Numbered from the stretch's first letter, positions 49,833 to 58,242 are shown. The stretch is 64,000 nt of DNA from Actinoplanes teichomyceticus ATCC 31121 (GCF_003711105.1 NZ_CP023865.1:470001-534000); one strand, 5' to 3'. Notes: generated from the sequence alone by a model not told the origin. A program made the numbers and translations.

Positions 49833-49905
49833 GCCCTCGTAGCTCAGGGGATAGAGCAACGGTTTCCTAAACCGCAGGTCGCAGGTTCGATTCCTGCCGG
49901 GGGCA
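49833..49905 (+). tRNA. tRNA-Arg (CCU anticodon)
   Basis: 73 nt, CCA not encoded. Acceptor GCCCTCG pairs with CGGGGGC (one T-G pair), D-arm AGCTCAGGGGATAGAGC, anticodon stem CGGT/ACCG with loop TTCCTAA giving anticodon CCT, and TpsiC arm GCAGGTTCGATTCCTGC. The 3' half, from the anticodon loop onward, is the attachment site of the adjacent element, and integration reconstitutes the complete gene. Confidence 0.95.
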
Positions 49906-49907
49906 CT
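49864..49907 (+). repeat. attL: attL, 44-bp direct repeat
   Basis: From TTCCTAAACCGCAGGTCGCA to CGGGGGCACT, this sequence is identical over 44 bp to 62537-62580. It covers the anticodon loop to the 3' end of tRNA-Arg plus two bases, the usual core of actinomycete tyrosine integrases. Similarity continues imperfectly beyond the core (ATCACCTGAAAC shared at about 49916 and 62588). Confidence 0.95.
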
Positions 49908-50067
49908 AAAATGATCACCTGAAACGTCTGCTGAGCTGGGCGGACACAAGATCGTCGATGTGCCGCTGTGTGCAGCCGTGCGCCTCCAGAAGTCGCTGTT
50001 TCTCGCCAGTCGTGCAAAATACGTGCAATGGATCTTGGTAGTGTTTCCCCAGGTCACGTACCGGATT

Positions 50068-51450
50068 TCAGGCATCCAGTGCAGCCTCGATCCGGGCGTT
50101 GAACCGCTCCCGATCACCGTCGAGGCACTTGGCGTAGACCTTGAGCAAGACGTCGACGGAGTGCCCGGCACGGTCAGCCACGTCGGTGGCCGGGACCCCG
50201 GCGTTCAACCACAGCGACACCCCGGCGTGCCGCAGATCGTACGGGCGGCCCGCCAGCGGCGTACGGACCCGCTCCGGGGGGAACGCGACCGTACGAGCGG
50301 CATCCCACACCCGGGCGTACGACGAAGCCGAGACCACCCCGCCGCGCGTACTCCGGAACAGCCGGCCGCTCTCGTCGGTGCCGAAGCGCTCCAGGTGCTC
50401 CCGCAGGATCGCCACCAACTCGGGTGGGATGGGCACCTCCCGCGCCTCCGTCTGGCCCCGATGCTTGAGCCCCCGATCGTCGTGGACCTCGCCGCTGTCG
50501 GTGTAGCGCTTCCCCGCCGCCGGCCGCGAGCGTTCCACGATCAGGGAGCCCCACCCGGTTGCCGGAAGCTTGCAGTTGCTCCGGCGAAGGTCGGTCGCCT
50601 CGCCCGGCCGTAGTCCCGCGAAGTACATGCAGGCGAAGAAGGCGCGTAGCCGCTCCCCACGCCGCCCGTTCTTGCCGCGCGAACCCACGTAGGTCACGGC
50701 CGTCAGCAGCTCCCGAGCCTGTGCCGGATTGACGACCACACGCCGGTCGACCTGGACCGAGACCTTGCTCCGGTTGGAGCTGACCCGCAGCTTGTCCACC
50801 GGGTTGAAGTCGAGGAGCTGCAACTCGACCGCGTACTGAAGGACGTTGTAGAAGACCGCGCGCTTGCGCCGGCTGGTGGTGGCCGCAGCGCTCCGGCCAT
50901 CGAGCCGCACCGTCAGGGCGTTGAGCGCCGGGCGGATGACCGACGCCTGAGCCAGATCCGCCAGCGGCAGCGAAGCCCGTTCCAGCCATTGCAGGGCCTT
51001 GGCGACGTCATCCGGGCGAGGCGTCGTCCTCGTTGCCGGAACAAGTTCGTAGCCGCGGAGAGCACGACGCAGGAGATCGGAGTTCGGCCGGCCGGGAAGA
51101 TCCGCCGTCAACGCGGGCGTGACCGTGGCCAGCGCATCGGTCAGACTCTCCCGTGACTTCGCGGCGGCGCCCGGCCACTTCATGTCGAGGTAGCGCCGGA
51201 CGAAGGCAAGCCAGCTGACTCCCGTCACGGTCGGCATCATCGACTCCGGCAGACCGGAATCGGTGTCGAACGCTTCGCCGCGGTTGACCGCCTGCATCAG
51301 GTCGGACCGGTAGCTGTCAGCCAGAGCGCGGGTGGCGAACGTCTTCGATTCCGGCTTCCCTGCCAGCAGCCAGCGCACGGTGTACGACTTCTTGCGGTTG
51401 GCGAGCTTGTTGACCTGGATGGAGCGGATGCGAACGTCCTGGGACTTCAC
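50068..51450 (-). CDS. int: Site-specific tyrosine recombinase (AICE integrase)
   Basis: 460 aa, GTG start overlapping the xis stop by 4 bp. N-terminal arm-binding and SAM-like domain; C-terminal catalytic domain with the R..H-x-x-R..Y set: Arg in FAGLRPGEATDLRRS, RH in PYDLRHAGVSLWL, His in DRAGHSVDVLL and the nucleophile Tyr in LLKVYAKCL. It catalyses integration and excision at tRNA-Arg. It is encoded last in the operon and ends about 160 bp from attL. Confidence 0.95.
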   Translation of the reverse strand: MKSQDVRIRSIQVNKLANRKKSYTVRWLLAGKPESKTFATRALADSYRSDLMQAVNRGEAFDTDSGLPESMMPTVTGVSWLAFVRRYLDMKWPGAAAKSRESLTDALATVTPALTADLPGRPNSDLLRRALRGYELVPATRTTPRPDDVAKALQWLERASLPLADLAQASVIRPALNALTVRLDGRSAAATTSRRKRAVFYNVLQYAVELQLLDFNPVDKLRVSSNRSKVSVQVDRRVVVNPAQARELLTAVTYVGSRGKNGRRGERLRAFFACMYFAGLRPGEATDLRRSNCKLPATGWGSLIVERSRPAAGKRYTDSGEVHDDRGLKHRGQTEAREVPIPPELVAILREHLERFGTDESGRLFRSTRGGVVSASSYARVWDAARTVAFPPERVRTPLAGRPYDLRHAGVSLWLNAGVPATDVADRAGHSVDVLLKVYAKCLDGDRERFNARIEAALDA

Positions 51451-51641
51451 GCCGCCTCCCGATGCTGCTCAAGCCAGTCGCGGAGATCCCTGCGAACGAT
51501 CCGGAGTTCGCCGTTGGGCAGGCGGATGCAGGCCGGAGCGATGCCGAGTTCACGCCAGCGGTAGAACGTTCGCCGCGACACGCCCTTCAGGACGTCGAGC
51601 ACCTCAAGAACCGTCATGAGATCGTCGTCCGCCATCGTCAA
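51447..51641 (-). CDS. xis: Excisionase (MerR-like HTH)
   Basis: 64 aa from TTG 51641, which gives a TTGA overlap with the rep stop in keeping with the operon; ATG 51635 is the alternative. Winged HTH of the excisionase family: LEVLDVLKGVSRRTFYRWRELGIA, then LPNGELRIVRRDLRDWLEQ. It binds near the att sites to direct the integrase toward excision. It overlaps int by 4 bp. Confidence 0.92.
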   Translation of the reverse strand: MTMADDDLMTVLEVLDVLKGVSRRTFYRWRELGIAPACIRLPNGELRIVRRDLRDWLEQHREAA

Positions 51642-53401
51642 AGTTGCCTCCTCACCTGGACGTCATGGGTTGCCGAAACATCTGCGTGTCTTCGCGCGGC
51701 GGCGAGTTCGGAGCCGCGTTGAATGCGCTGGCTGATCAACCGCAGGAGCCGGTGCTCAAGGGGTGGTAGGTCGGGGTCGTCGTATCTGGCCATCTCCCAG
51801 GCGACCGCCGGCTTCTCCTCTGCTTCCGGGTCGTCGGTGACGCCGAGGACGGCCTTCACCCAGGCATGGGCGTCGGCGCGGTGGTCGGCGAGGGTCTTGC
51901 CGGACCAGTCGCGGGAGACCAGGACGCGCCGGCCGCCGATGCCCAAGGTCGTCTTCTGGTGGACGCGGCCCTTGCAGTGGCCCGGCCGCAGCCGGCCGTG
52001 TGCCTTCTTGGGCTGAACGCCATAGAGCAGCCAGTTCGCGCACCGCTCGGAGCACGGGGTCACCCGCAGTTCGTGCCAGAGGCGGTCGAGGTGGTCGCGT
52101 TGGGGGTCGCTGGTGATCTGGTGGCAGTCGGCGGCAGATTTGGTGACGTACTTGGTGATGTAGCCGATGGTGCGTTCGGCGTCGCGGGTGCCGGGGTCGA
52201 CACCCTTCGCTTTGACCTGCGGACCGAACCGGACCAGGTGCGCCGGCTCGGCGTCCGGGTCGTCATCGATCGCGTCCAGGGCCTGAGCCCAGGTCGGCAG
52301 CGGCACGCTGGTGTCCGGGTCCACCCAGCTCTCCGCCTTGGCATCCCACACCGGAGGCCGGTCGATCGGATACCGCAGCCGGTCGGCGGGTGGCCACCAC
52401 ACCTGGTGGTAGGTGGCCTTGGCGACCAGCTCCAGCATCGTGCGGGGGATGGTGCCGCGGATGGCGAAGTGTGCGTGCGGGGCAAGGCGGCGTTGCGGCT
52501 CGACACAGCCTGTGTACTGGACGTTCCAGCCGACCGCGCGGCGCAGGTTTTGCCAGTACCGGTCGAGCAGCCGGGGGAAGTGGGCGGCGTCCCAGGCGGC
52601 TCGGCGGTAGTCGTACCGGGCCGGGTCGACCGGTGTGCCGAGTAGCGGGTCATCGGCGGTGTGCCAGCGTCGGCACGAGCAGGGGCGGCCCTGGTGGATG
52701 GAGTGGACCGGGCCGTAGCTGTCCAGGGTGAGCGTGAGCCACATCGAGGGTCGGTGCTCGACGCCGTCCGGGCCGACGTAGGTTCGGCCCACGGTGCGGG
52801 GGTCGACCTTCTGGCGGGGCAGGTCGGGCACGTCCTGACGCCGCTTGGTCGACCGGACCCGCCGCGGCTGTTCCTCTCCTTCCTCGTCGTTGCGGTTGTG
52901 GCCGGGGGCGATGCTGCCGCGCAGGCCTTCTGCGGCGATCTCCTGTTCCACGGCGTCGATCGCGGCGACGATCCGGTCCAACTCCGCCGCCCGGTCGGCC
53001 GGCTCCATCGGGGTCAGTTCAAGGGCGGCCCGGTCGAATTCGAGGTGCGCCCGCGCGGTGATCAGCTCCCGCTGTCGCGGGGTGGCCGGCGCCGGGCCGG
53101 GGTGCGGTTCGTCGGCGCGGTGCCAGCCTTCGCGGATCTGTACCTGCCGCAGGCGGCGGGCCTTCTTGGCGCAGGGCGGGCACTTGGTTTCCAGGGTGGC
53201 GCCGCAGGGTAGGTCGACGAGTTCGGTTTTGCCGGTGGTCAGGTCGGTGCGGCGTAGGGCGATGGGGCGGATGCAGACGCCGTGGTCGATGGCGAGGTCT
53301 TTGAGCGCGTCGACGGCGCGGGGTTGAGCGAGGCGGGCGGCCCGGGAGCCCGGCCGAGGCGTCGTTGGCGCGGCCAGGGTGGGCAGGGTTGGTGCGGTCA
53401 C
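51638..53401 (-). CDS. RepSA-like replication initiator
   Basis: 587 aa from GTG 53401, overlapping spdB by 4 bp. Zinc-finger-like Cys pairs (TKCPPCAKKARR, GRPCSCRRWH, CSERCANWLLYG), an H-x-H motif (LAPHAHFAIRGTIPR) and a candidate Tyr in TIGYITKYVTKSAAD fit the RepSA family of rolling-circle initiators used by AICEs and actinomycete plasmids. It should nick the element's origin for autonomous replication after excision. The acidic insert (NRNDEEGEEQPRRVRSTKR) is variable in the family. The origin itself is not resolved; it may lie within this gene. Confidence 0.9.
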   Translation of the reverse strand: MTAPTLPTLAAPTTPRPGSRAARLAQPRAVDALKDLAIDHGVCIRPIALRRTDLTTGKTELVDLPCGATLETKCPPCAKKARRLRQVQIREGWHRADEPHPGPAPATPRQRELITARAHLEFDRAALELTPMEPADRAAELDRIVAAIDAVEQEIAAEGLRGSIAPGHNRNDEEGEEQPRRVRSTKRRQDVPDLPRQKVDPRTVGRTYVGPDGVEHRPSMWLTLTLDSYGPVHSIHQGRPCSCRRWHTADDPLLGTPVDPARYDYRRAAWDAAHFPRLLDRYWQNLRRAVGWNVQYTGCVEPQRRLAPHAHFAIRGTIPRTMLELVAKATYHQVWWPPADRLRYPIDRPPVWDAKAESWVDPDTSVPLPTWAQALDAIDDDPDAEPAHLVRFGPQVKAKGVDPGTRDAERTIGYITKYVTKSAADCHQITSDPQRDHLDRLWHELRVTPCSERCANWLLYGVQPKKAHGRLRPGHCKGRVHQKTTLGIGGRRVLVSRDWSGKTLADHRADAHAWVKAVLGVTDDPEAEEKPAVAWEMARYDDPDLPPLEHRLLRLISQRIQRGSELAAARRHADVSATHDVQVRRQL

Positions 53402-53925
53402 CGGGTCACCTGCCCGATGACCGGGACTCCGTTCGGGCGCGCGATAGGCCGGACCGGAGCCACCGCGACCGGCGTCTCCACCTGTGCCTGTTCCTTCGCC
53501 GCCGGAGCCGCAACCGCAGCCGGAGCCGGGGCGGCGGGTGGCGTGTTGGTGCTCGTGCCGGTGAAGATCAGCTTGACCAGCGCCATGAACGCCAGCGCGG
53601 GTACCGCCGAGAGCAGCCATCCGGACGGGCTGGGCTGCGCTACGGCGAGCTGGGCGGACAGGGACAGGGTGCCGGCGGCGATGAGCAGGGCCAGCGGGTA
53701 GCCGATCGGCTCACCGGTTCGGCGGCGTCGTTTGATGGTGAGTAGTGCGGCGACGGGGACGAGTTCGGAGATGACGGCGTTGACCCAGCCGAAGGCGTCC
53801 GGGGTGCCGGCGGGGGTGTGGCGCATAGTCCAGTCGTGGACGTGGGTGAAGGAGGCCCAGCCGGCCGCCACCGCCACGGTGGTGAGGATGGCGGCCAGGG
53901 CGAGGCTTTCGATCCGTTCTTTCAC
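53398..53925 (-). CDS. SpdB-like DUF2637 membrane protein
   Basis: 175 aa, four hydrophobic helices in the first ~120 residues (LALAAILTTVAVAAGWASF, AVISELVPVAALLTI, ALLIAAGTLSLSAQL, SAVPALAFMALVKLIF), then a Pro/Ala-rich cytosolic tail. The H-W-T pattern (FTHVHDWTMRH) and size fit DUF2637 spread proteins, which help intramycelial plasmid spread together with TraSA-type ATPases. ATG at 53925 overlaps the transfer ATPase stop by 4 bp. Confidence 0.88.
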   Translation of the reverse strand: MKERIESLALAAILTTVAVAAGWASFTHVHDWTMRHTPAGTPDAFGWVNAVISELVPVAALLTIKRRRRTGEPIGYPLALLIAAGTLSLSAQLAVAQPSPSGWLLSAVPALAFMALVKLIFTGTSTNTPPAAPAPAAVAAPAAKEQAQVETPVAVAPVRPIARPNGVPVIGQVTR

Positions 53926-55319
53926 GCGGCGGCTCCATAGGCGTCGGCCATGTCGCGGACGGTGGTGTCGTCGCAGAAGCTCAGCCGCACTCGCATCGGG
54001 GTCGGGTCGCCTTCCAGCACGACGTAGCCGACGCCGGGCTGTGTCTGGGGAATCCGGTCGCAGAGCGCTCCGCGGTCGCGCATCCCGTCGCCGAGCACCA
54101 TGTCGACCTCGGCCGGTTCGGACAGCCGCAGCCCGATCCGCGTCGGGAACAACCCCCGCGCCGGGAGGACTTCCTTGCGGGGGTCCTGGATCGCCGCGAC
54201 CACGTGCACCCCGACCGCCCGACCCTGCGTGAGCACGATGCCGAGCGCGGCCTTGATGCGGTCCTTGAGCTGCCGTTCGGTCAGGTAGGCGGTCAGGTTC
54301 GCCAACTCATCAATGAGCAGGACAATCAGCGGCTCATCCGGTGTCGGCTCGTGCTGACGGGTCCTGCCCGCCAGCCGGGCGGCGCGTTCCTGCGCGGTGG
54401 CTGCCGCCTGTTCCAGCATCGCGGCCATCTCGGCGAAGTCCCGGGACGCGAACCGAGCGAACAACGGCCGCCCGATCCCGAGTTCCATCCCGCCCTTGGG
54501 GTCCAGCCCCCACAGCTCGACCACACCAGCGCCGACACCGCCGGCCAGCGCTCGGACGATGGACCAGATGACAGATCCCTTGCCGGAGCCAGTCGCCCCC
54601 ACGATGAGTACCTGGGTCCCGAACAGCCGCAACCGGTACAGGTCGCCGTCTTCGCGGACTCCGATGGGCAAGGCGGTGAAGTCAGGCAGGTACGGGACGG
54701 GTAGCGGGTCGATGGTCTGGTGGAGGGTGTCGCCGCGCATCAGGACCAGGACCACGGTCGCGTACGTCGGGCCGGGCATGGCCTTGACCTGCCGGACCCC
54801 GAACGTGTGCGCCAGCCGCTCCGACGCACGAGCGAAGTCGTCCGGGATCTGCCCGGTCACCATCCGCACCGTGACCTCATCGCAGCCGGCCCGACACCGC
54901 ACCCGCTGGATCTGCGGGATGATCGTGCGCTTGTCGTACGAGACCGACAGCTTCGCGGTGACCATCGCGGCCATCCACCGCCGCCGGTACACCAGCCGCC
55001 GGACCCGGGCCAGAACCGGCCACCAGCCGAACCGCAACCAGCTGGGGCGATCCGCGAACGCCCAGCCGGTCGCCACGACCGCGAGCCCACCGGCCAGCGC
55101 CACCGGAGCTTGCCAGCCGTGCTCCAGGTAGAGCCAGGTCAGGCCGGTGGCCGGGAGGGTGGCGTACCAGTGCCGCACGTAGGTGGTGACCAGCCAGGCC
55201 AGGCCCTTGATCGTTTCCCAGACGACGACCAGCCAGATCGGCAGCTTGACGAACGGGGTGCGGACGTTGAGCGGGGCGACCGGGATGGTCTCGCCTCGGA
55301 TGATGTTGATCAGCGGCAC
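53922..55319 (-). CDS. FtsK/SpoIIIE-type conjugative DNA translocase (TraSA-like)
   Basis: 465 aa from GTG 55319; the longer frame upstream overlaps another gene. Two N-terminal TM helices (~35-55 and ~70-95: LPIWLVVVWETIKGLAWL, APVALAGGLAVVATGWAF). The motor domain has Walker A VGATGSGKGSVIW (~225) and Walker B LIVLLIDELANL (~310), plus QGRAVGVHVVAAIQDP. It pumps double-stranded DNA between hyphae as a hexamer, the defining transfer protein of AICEs. No gamma domain is seen, but a C-terminal winged-helix-like stretch is possible. Confidence 0.94.
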   Translation of the reverse strand: MPLINIIRGETIPVAPLNVRTPFVKLPIWLVVVWETIKGLAWLVTTYVRHWYATLPATGLTWLYLEHGWQAPVALAGGLAVVATGWAFADRPSWLRFGWWPVLARVRRLVYRRRWMAAMVTAKLSVSYDKRTIIPQIQRVRCRAGCDEVTVRMVTGQIPDDFARASERLAHTFGVRQVKAMPGPTYATVVLVLMRGDTLHQTIDPLPVPYLPDFTALPIGVREDGDLYRLRLFGTQVLIVGATGSGKGSVIWSIVRALAGGVGAGVVELWGLDPKGGMELGIGRPLFARFASRDFAEMAAMLEQAAATAQERAARLAGRTRQHEPTPDEPLIVLLIDELANLTAYLTERQLKDRIKAALGIVLTQGRAVGVHVVAAIQDPRKEVLPARGLFPTRIGLRLSEPAEVDMVLGDGMRDRGALCDRIPQTQPGVGYVVLEGDPTPMRVRLSFCDDTTVRDMADAYGAAA

Positions 55320-55321
55320 GG

Positions 55322-55630
55322 CTACTTCACCCCCTTGTTCCGCGGCTGCGGGTCGAGGGTGGCGAGGGCCTGACGGATGTGGTCGAGCCGTTCGGTGTCG
55401 CTGACATTCGGGATCAGGTGGGCCCATGCCTCGATCCGGCCGACCAGGGTGGCGTAGCGTCCTGCCAGATCCCAGCCGGCCTCCGTCACGGTCTGCGGCG
55501 CCGGGGTCTGGCAGGCCGGGCAGCGCTCGACGCCGTCGGCGAGCGGCTTGAGCAGCGAACAGCCGGTGCAGGTACGCCATACGGTGTTGGCCTGTGCGGT
55601 GACGCGGGCAGCGTCGACTACCTTGGGCAT
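55322..55630 (-). CDS. Small zinc-ribbon protein
   Basis: 102 aa from ATG 55630 (GTG 55633 adjacent). Two CxxC knuckles (TCTGCSLL and RCPACQTP) form a likely zinc ribbon, followed by a helical tail (YATLVGRIEAWAHLIPNVSDTERLDHIRQAL). It ends 2 bp before the transfer ATPase start, so it is in the same operon. Similar proteins occur next to tra genes in other AICEs; the role is unknown. Confidence 0.85.
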   Translation of the reverse strand: MPKVVDAARVTAQANTVWRTCTGCSLLKPLADGVERCPACQTPAPQTVTEAGWDLAGRYATLVGRIEAWAHLIPNVSDTERLDHIRQALATLDPQPRNKGVK

Positions 55631-55729
55631 CACAGCCCCTTTCCTTTGCAGGTGGGTGGTTGAGCGCCCGGGGCGGGGAGAACTTCTTGGCGGTTGTTGG
55701 CCCCGCTCCCGGACGCGACTACATGCAGG

Positions 55730-56158
55730 TCAGGCAGCCTTCGCACGGCTCGCCTGCGCAGCGGTCATGCCGCCGGCCCGGACCGACCAGGCCAGCCGCG
55801 AACGGCACTTACCGCCGACGCCCTTGCACTTCTGCGAGTCCACATACGGCGTCAACGTCACGTCGGTGAACTCCACCATCGGCGGGTAACCCGGCACCGC
55901 CGATGCGGGCGGCACCGGCTGCTGCGCCGCGACGACCTTGACCTTGAACTCCTTGGACCCGCCGAACCGGCCCGCCTCCGGGTCCAGGTCGAGGAGCCGG
56001 ACCAGCCAGACCCGCTCGCCGGTCTCCTTGTCGCGCAACTGGTCATCGACCTGGCCGCGCTTGTCGAAGTCGGTGGCCGGTTCCACGCCGAGGCAGAGCG
56101 CACCGTGCGGCGCGACGTAGTCCCACGAAACCGGCACCTTGATCGAGTTGGGTACCAC
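55730..56158 (-). CDS. AICE-conserved hypothetical protein
   Basis: 142 aa, ATG at 56158. It is predicted soluble and beta-rich with long insertions (VAPHGALCLGVEPATDFDKRG, EFKVKVVAAQQPVPP) and a basic C-terminus (AAQASRAKAA). It heads the rep/tra operon, right after a GntR operator candidate at 56190-56206. Its position is the usual place of conserved AICE proteins of unknown function upstream of tra. Confidence 0.75.
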   Translation of the reverse strand: MVPNSIKVPVSWDYVAPHGALCLGVEPATDFDKRGQVDDQLRDKETGERVWLVRLLDLDPEAGRFGGSKEFKVKVVAAQQPVPPASAVPGYPPMVEFTDVTLTPYVDSQKCKGVGGKCRSRLAWSVRAGGMTAAQASRAKAA

Positions 56159-56189
56159 CTAAGCCTCCGTCTGCATCTCCAGTCAACAA

Positions 56190-56206
56190 CTTGACTTGTC
56201 GTGTAG
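56190..56206. promoter_or_regulatory. Candidate GntR (KorSA-like) operator of the transfer operon
   Basis: CTTGACTTGTCGTGTAG lies in the AT-rich promoter region between gntR and the transfer operon. Its core is almost identical, in inverted orientation, to ACACGACTTGTCAAG at 57018-57032 upstream of gntR, giving a shared partially palindromic CTTGAC-(A/T)2-GTCGTGT motif. Presence at exactly the two promoters expected for a KorSA-type repressor supports the call. Confidence 0.7.
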
Positions 56207-56258
56207 AGGCGAGTTTAGCTCGGACCCGCCCATCGTCAAGGGCATCGATGAGAAAAGA

Positions 56259-56987
56259 TCAGCGAAGCGGGAACGAACCCTCGATCTCATGCCGGTTCGC
56301 CGGGATCACCGCGTCCACCGCGAACTGCGGCGTCGCGGACCGGTCGAACACCGTGACCAGCAGCGTCAGCACCGCATCCTGCTCAGTGATCTGCAGCAGC
56401 TCCGCTTCCTCGGCCGTCGGCAGCCGCGCCGAGATCCGCTCGGTCGCGTGATCGAACGTCAACTTCTTACGCTCGGCCAGATGCCGCAGCACACCATCGG
56501 CAAGGGGCGCCTTCCGGCCGATGTCGGTCCCGGCCGACAACTCCACCGGCACATACACCGCACTCAACTCGACCGGACCCACGTCCGCACTGATCAGGCG
56601 CCGGCGCAGGATGACCGGGGTGTCCGACTCCAGATCCAGCGCAGCCGCCGCACGGTTCGGCGCCATCACGGCACCCACCCGCAGCAGCGTGACATCGGCA
56701 TCCTCGCCCTGGTCGAGCAATTCCAACGCCCGATCGGCGGACTGCTGCGCGCTGGGCGAGGGCCGGCCTTTGACGTAGCGGCCCTTGCCCTGCTGCGACT
56801 CGATCCACCCGTCCTGCTGCAAGATCCCCAACGCCCGCACCACCGTCGGACGCGACGTGTCGAACTCCGCCATCAACTGCGTCTCACTCGGGATCGCGGC
56901 CCCGGGCGCATAGGTCCCGTCCTCGATGCGCTGCTGCACAGCGTTGACGACGACCGCATACTTCGGCGGCGGCACGTTGATGGCCAT
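56259..56987 (-). CDS. GntR-family repressor of the AICE (KorSA-like)
   Basis: 242 aa from ATG 56987. N-terminal winged HTH (~8-75: YAVVVNAVQQRIEDGTYAPG, IPSETQLMAEFDTSRPTVVRALGIL, QQGKGRYVKG) and C-terminal UTRA-like domain (ESDTPVILRRRLISADVGPVELS). In pSAM2-like elements this position is held by KorSA, which represses the activator and transfer functions. Candidate operators lie on both sides of the gene (57018-57032 and 56190-56206), consistent with autoregulation and control of the transfer operon. Confidence 0.9.
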   Translation of the reverse strand: MAINVPPPKYAVVVNAVQQRIEDGTYAPGAAIPSETQLMAEFDTSRPTVVRALGILQQDGWIESQQGKGRYVKGRPSPSAQQSADRALELLDQGEDADVTLLRVGAVMAPNRAAAALDLESDTPVILRRRLISADVGPVELSAVYVPVELSAGTDIGRKAPLADGVLRHLAERKKLTFDHATERISARLPTAEEAELLQITEQDAVLTLLVTVFDRSATPQFAVDAVIPANRHEIEGSFPLR

Positions 56988-57017
56988 CCGATACTCCGCC
57001 CCATCAAGGAGACAACA

Positions 57018-57032
57018 ACACGACTTGTCAAG
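57018..57032. promoter_or_regulatory. Candidate GntR autoregulatory operator
   Basis: ACACGACTTGTCAAG, 30 bp upstream of the gntR start, is the inverted near-copy of the site at 56190-56206. The GACTTGTC/GACAAGTC core is an imperfect palindrome, as expected for a GntR dimer. Confidence 0.68.
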
Positions 57033-57078
57033 ACGATAGAGCAAAGCCTGTGATCAGGGAACCGCCCTGCACGGACAG

Positions 57079-57405
57079 CTATCCGACGCTCCCACCCGGA
57101 CGCGAGCGGCCCGCGGGATCCACGAAGATCAGGCCGGCTATCTGTACGAAGACCTCGCGGCGCTCGATCGCCTGCCCCCGCGCGTCGACGGTGTACCCGA
57201 TCAACCACACCCAGCCGACGTACGTCGTACGCGGATCGACCCGGATGATCCGAAACAGCGTGGCACGGTCATCCCCGAACTGCACACTCGCCGCCGCAGT
57301 CAGCTTGACCACCTCACCGGCCTTCGGATGCCGTACCGATGCGGTGTCTTGCGTGCGGTGAAGATCGTGATTGATGCGACCTGTCCGCAGAGCTGGTCGG
57401 TTCAT
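57079..57405 (-). CDS. Hypothetical AICE protein
   Basis: 108 aa from ATG 57405 (ATGA overlap with the previous gene; ATG 57417 would add four residues and a longer overlap). Predicted all-beta core (VVKLTAAASVQFGDDRATLFRIIRV, TTYVGWVWLIGYTVDA, FVQIAGLIFVDPAG) with a Gly/Arg-rich tail. No known motif. Last gene of a small operon upstream of gntR. Confidence 0.78.
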   Translation of the reverse strand: MNRPALRTGRINHDLHRTQDTASVRHPKAGEVVKLTAAASVQFGDDRATLFRIIRVDPRTTYVGWVWLIGYTVDARGQAIERREVFVQIAGLIFVDPAGRSRPGGSVG

Positions 57406-57695
57406 CGGCTGTGCCATTCGTAGGCGGACGGCGGCGGGGCGCTGTGCTTGCTCTGCCAGTCCCGCAGGGCCGCCTTTATGCGGTGGTTTTCCGAGTACAC
57501 CGCGGCCAGTTCGTCGTAGAGGGAAGCCATGTCGGCCGAGACCTGCTCAAGGAAGTGCCGGACATCCTCCGCACTCAGACCGCGGTGAAGACCGCTCGAC
57601 CGCCGGAAGCGGATCGCCCGCACCGCCTCCGGCGTCAGACGCCCACGACCCCGCGCCGGATACGCACGGCCGCCCGACCGCTGCGCGCCGCTCAT
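57402..57695 (-). CDS. Small DivIVA-like coiled-coil protein
   Basis: 97 aa. After a basic N-terminal region (RAYPARGRGRLTPEAVRAIRF) comes a DivIVA/Wag31-type signature (GLSAEDVRHFLEQVSADMA) and a helix predicted to be coiled coil (LYDELAAVYSENHRIKAAL). DivIVA proteins mark hyphal tips in actinomycetes; a mini-DivIVA on a conjugative element could place the transfer ATPase at tips or septa. That is inference. It overlaps both neighbours by 4 bp (ATGA). Confidence 0.82.
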   Translation of the reverse strand: MSGAQRSGGRAYPARGRGRLTPEAVRAIRFRRSSGLHRGLSAEDVRHFLEQVSADMASLYDELAAVYSENHRIKAALRDWQSKHSAPPPSAYEWHSR

Positions 57696-57934
57696 CGCAA
57701 CTCCCGCGTCGGGGTCGGGCCGGACATGCGGCATGAGGTCAGGAACCCGCGTACGGCGAGGTGGCGCCCGCAACACGGGCTGAACTCGCTGGGCACGCAG
57801 GTGACGCAGAAGCCATCCTGGTCAGGCCGATGATCGCGGAACAGCTGGTAGGCCAGGCTCCACATCAACCGATCCCGGCACTGAGCCGGCGGCCGTACGG
57901 GCGGGTCGTTGAGGTCGAAAGGTAGCTCGGACAC
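57692..57934 (-). CDS. Cys-rich hypothetical AICE protein
   Basis: 80 aa, GTG start with GAGAGG 8 nt upstream. Cys/His-rich core (GFCVTCVPSEFSPCCGRHLAV) suggests zinc binding. The N-terminus SELPFDLNDPPVRPP is Pro/Asp-rich. It overlaps the DivIVA-like gene by 4 bp and lies 84 bp downstream of another zinc-ribbon microprotein. Function unknown. Confidence 0.78.
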   Translation of the reverse strand: MSELPFDLNDPPVRPPAQCRDRLMWSLAYQLFRDHRPDQDGFCVTCVPSEFSPCCGRHLAVRGFLTSCRMSGPTPTRELR

Positions 57935-58018
57935 GATCTTCGCCTCTCGCTGGGCAGACTCGCGGCAGGGCAGCGATTCGCCGAGGGCTACAGGCCGTCA
58001 TGACGCCGAACATGGTGA

Positions 58019-58174
58019 TCAGGACGTCCGGCTCACTCGCGTGGGTGCGCAGTCCGGGCATTCGCGCCGGACAAGCCGCACCGTCGCCTCATTGACCCGT
58101 ACCGTCCGACGCCGCGACGCCAACCGCCAGCCGCGTCCTTCGCAGGACCGGCATGCCCCCGAGGAATTCGCCAT
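58019..58174 (-). CDS. 51-residue zinc-ribbon microprotein
   Basis: 51 aa from ATG 58174 to TGA 58019. MANSSGACRSCEGRGWRLAS contains the first CxxC; RRECPDCAPTRVSRTS contains the second CxxC, 29 residues later, forming a zinc ribbon. Arg content is high. It is first in the minus-strand gene set and divergent from the XRE regulator, so it may respond to that regulator. Coding is supported by the matched CxxC pairs. Confidence 0.65.
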   Translation of the reverse strand: MANSSGACRSCEGRGWRLASRRRTVRVNEATVRLVRRECPDCAPTRVSRTS

Positions 58175-58242
58175 GTGCTGATCGTGGTCGCCGAGCAACG
58201 CCTAACCCATCACTCGCGATAGTCCATCAAGGAGTAACTTCA

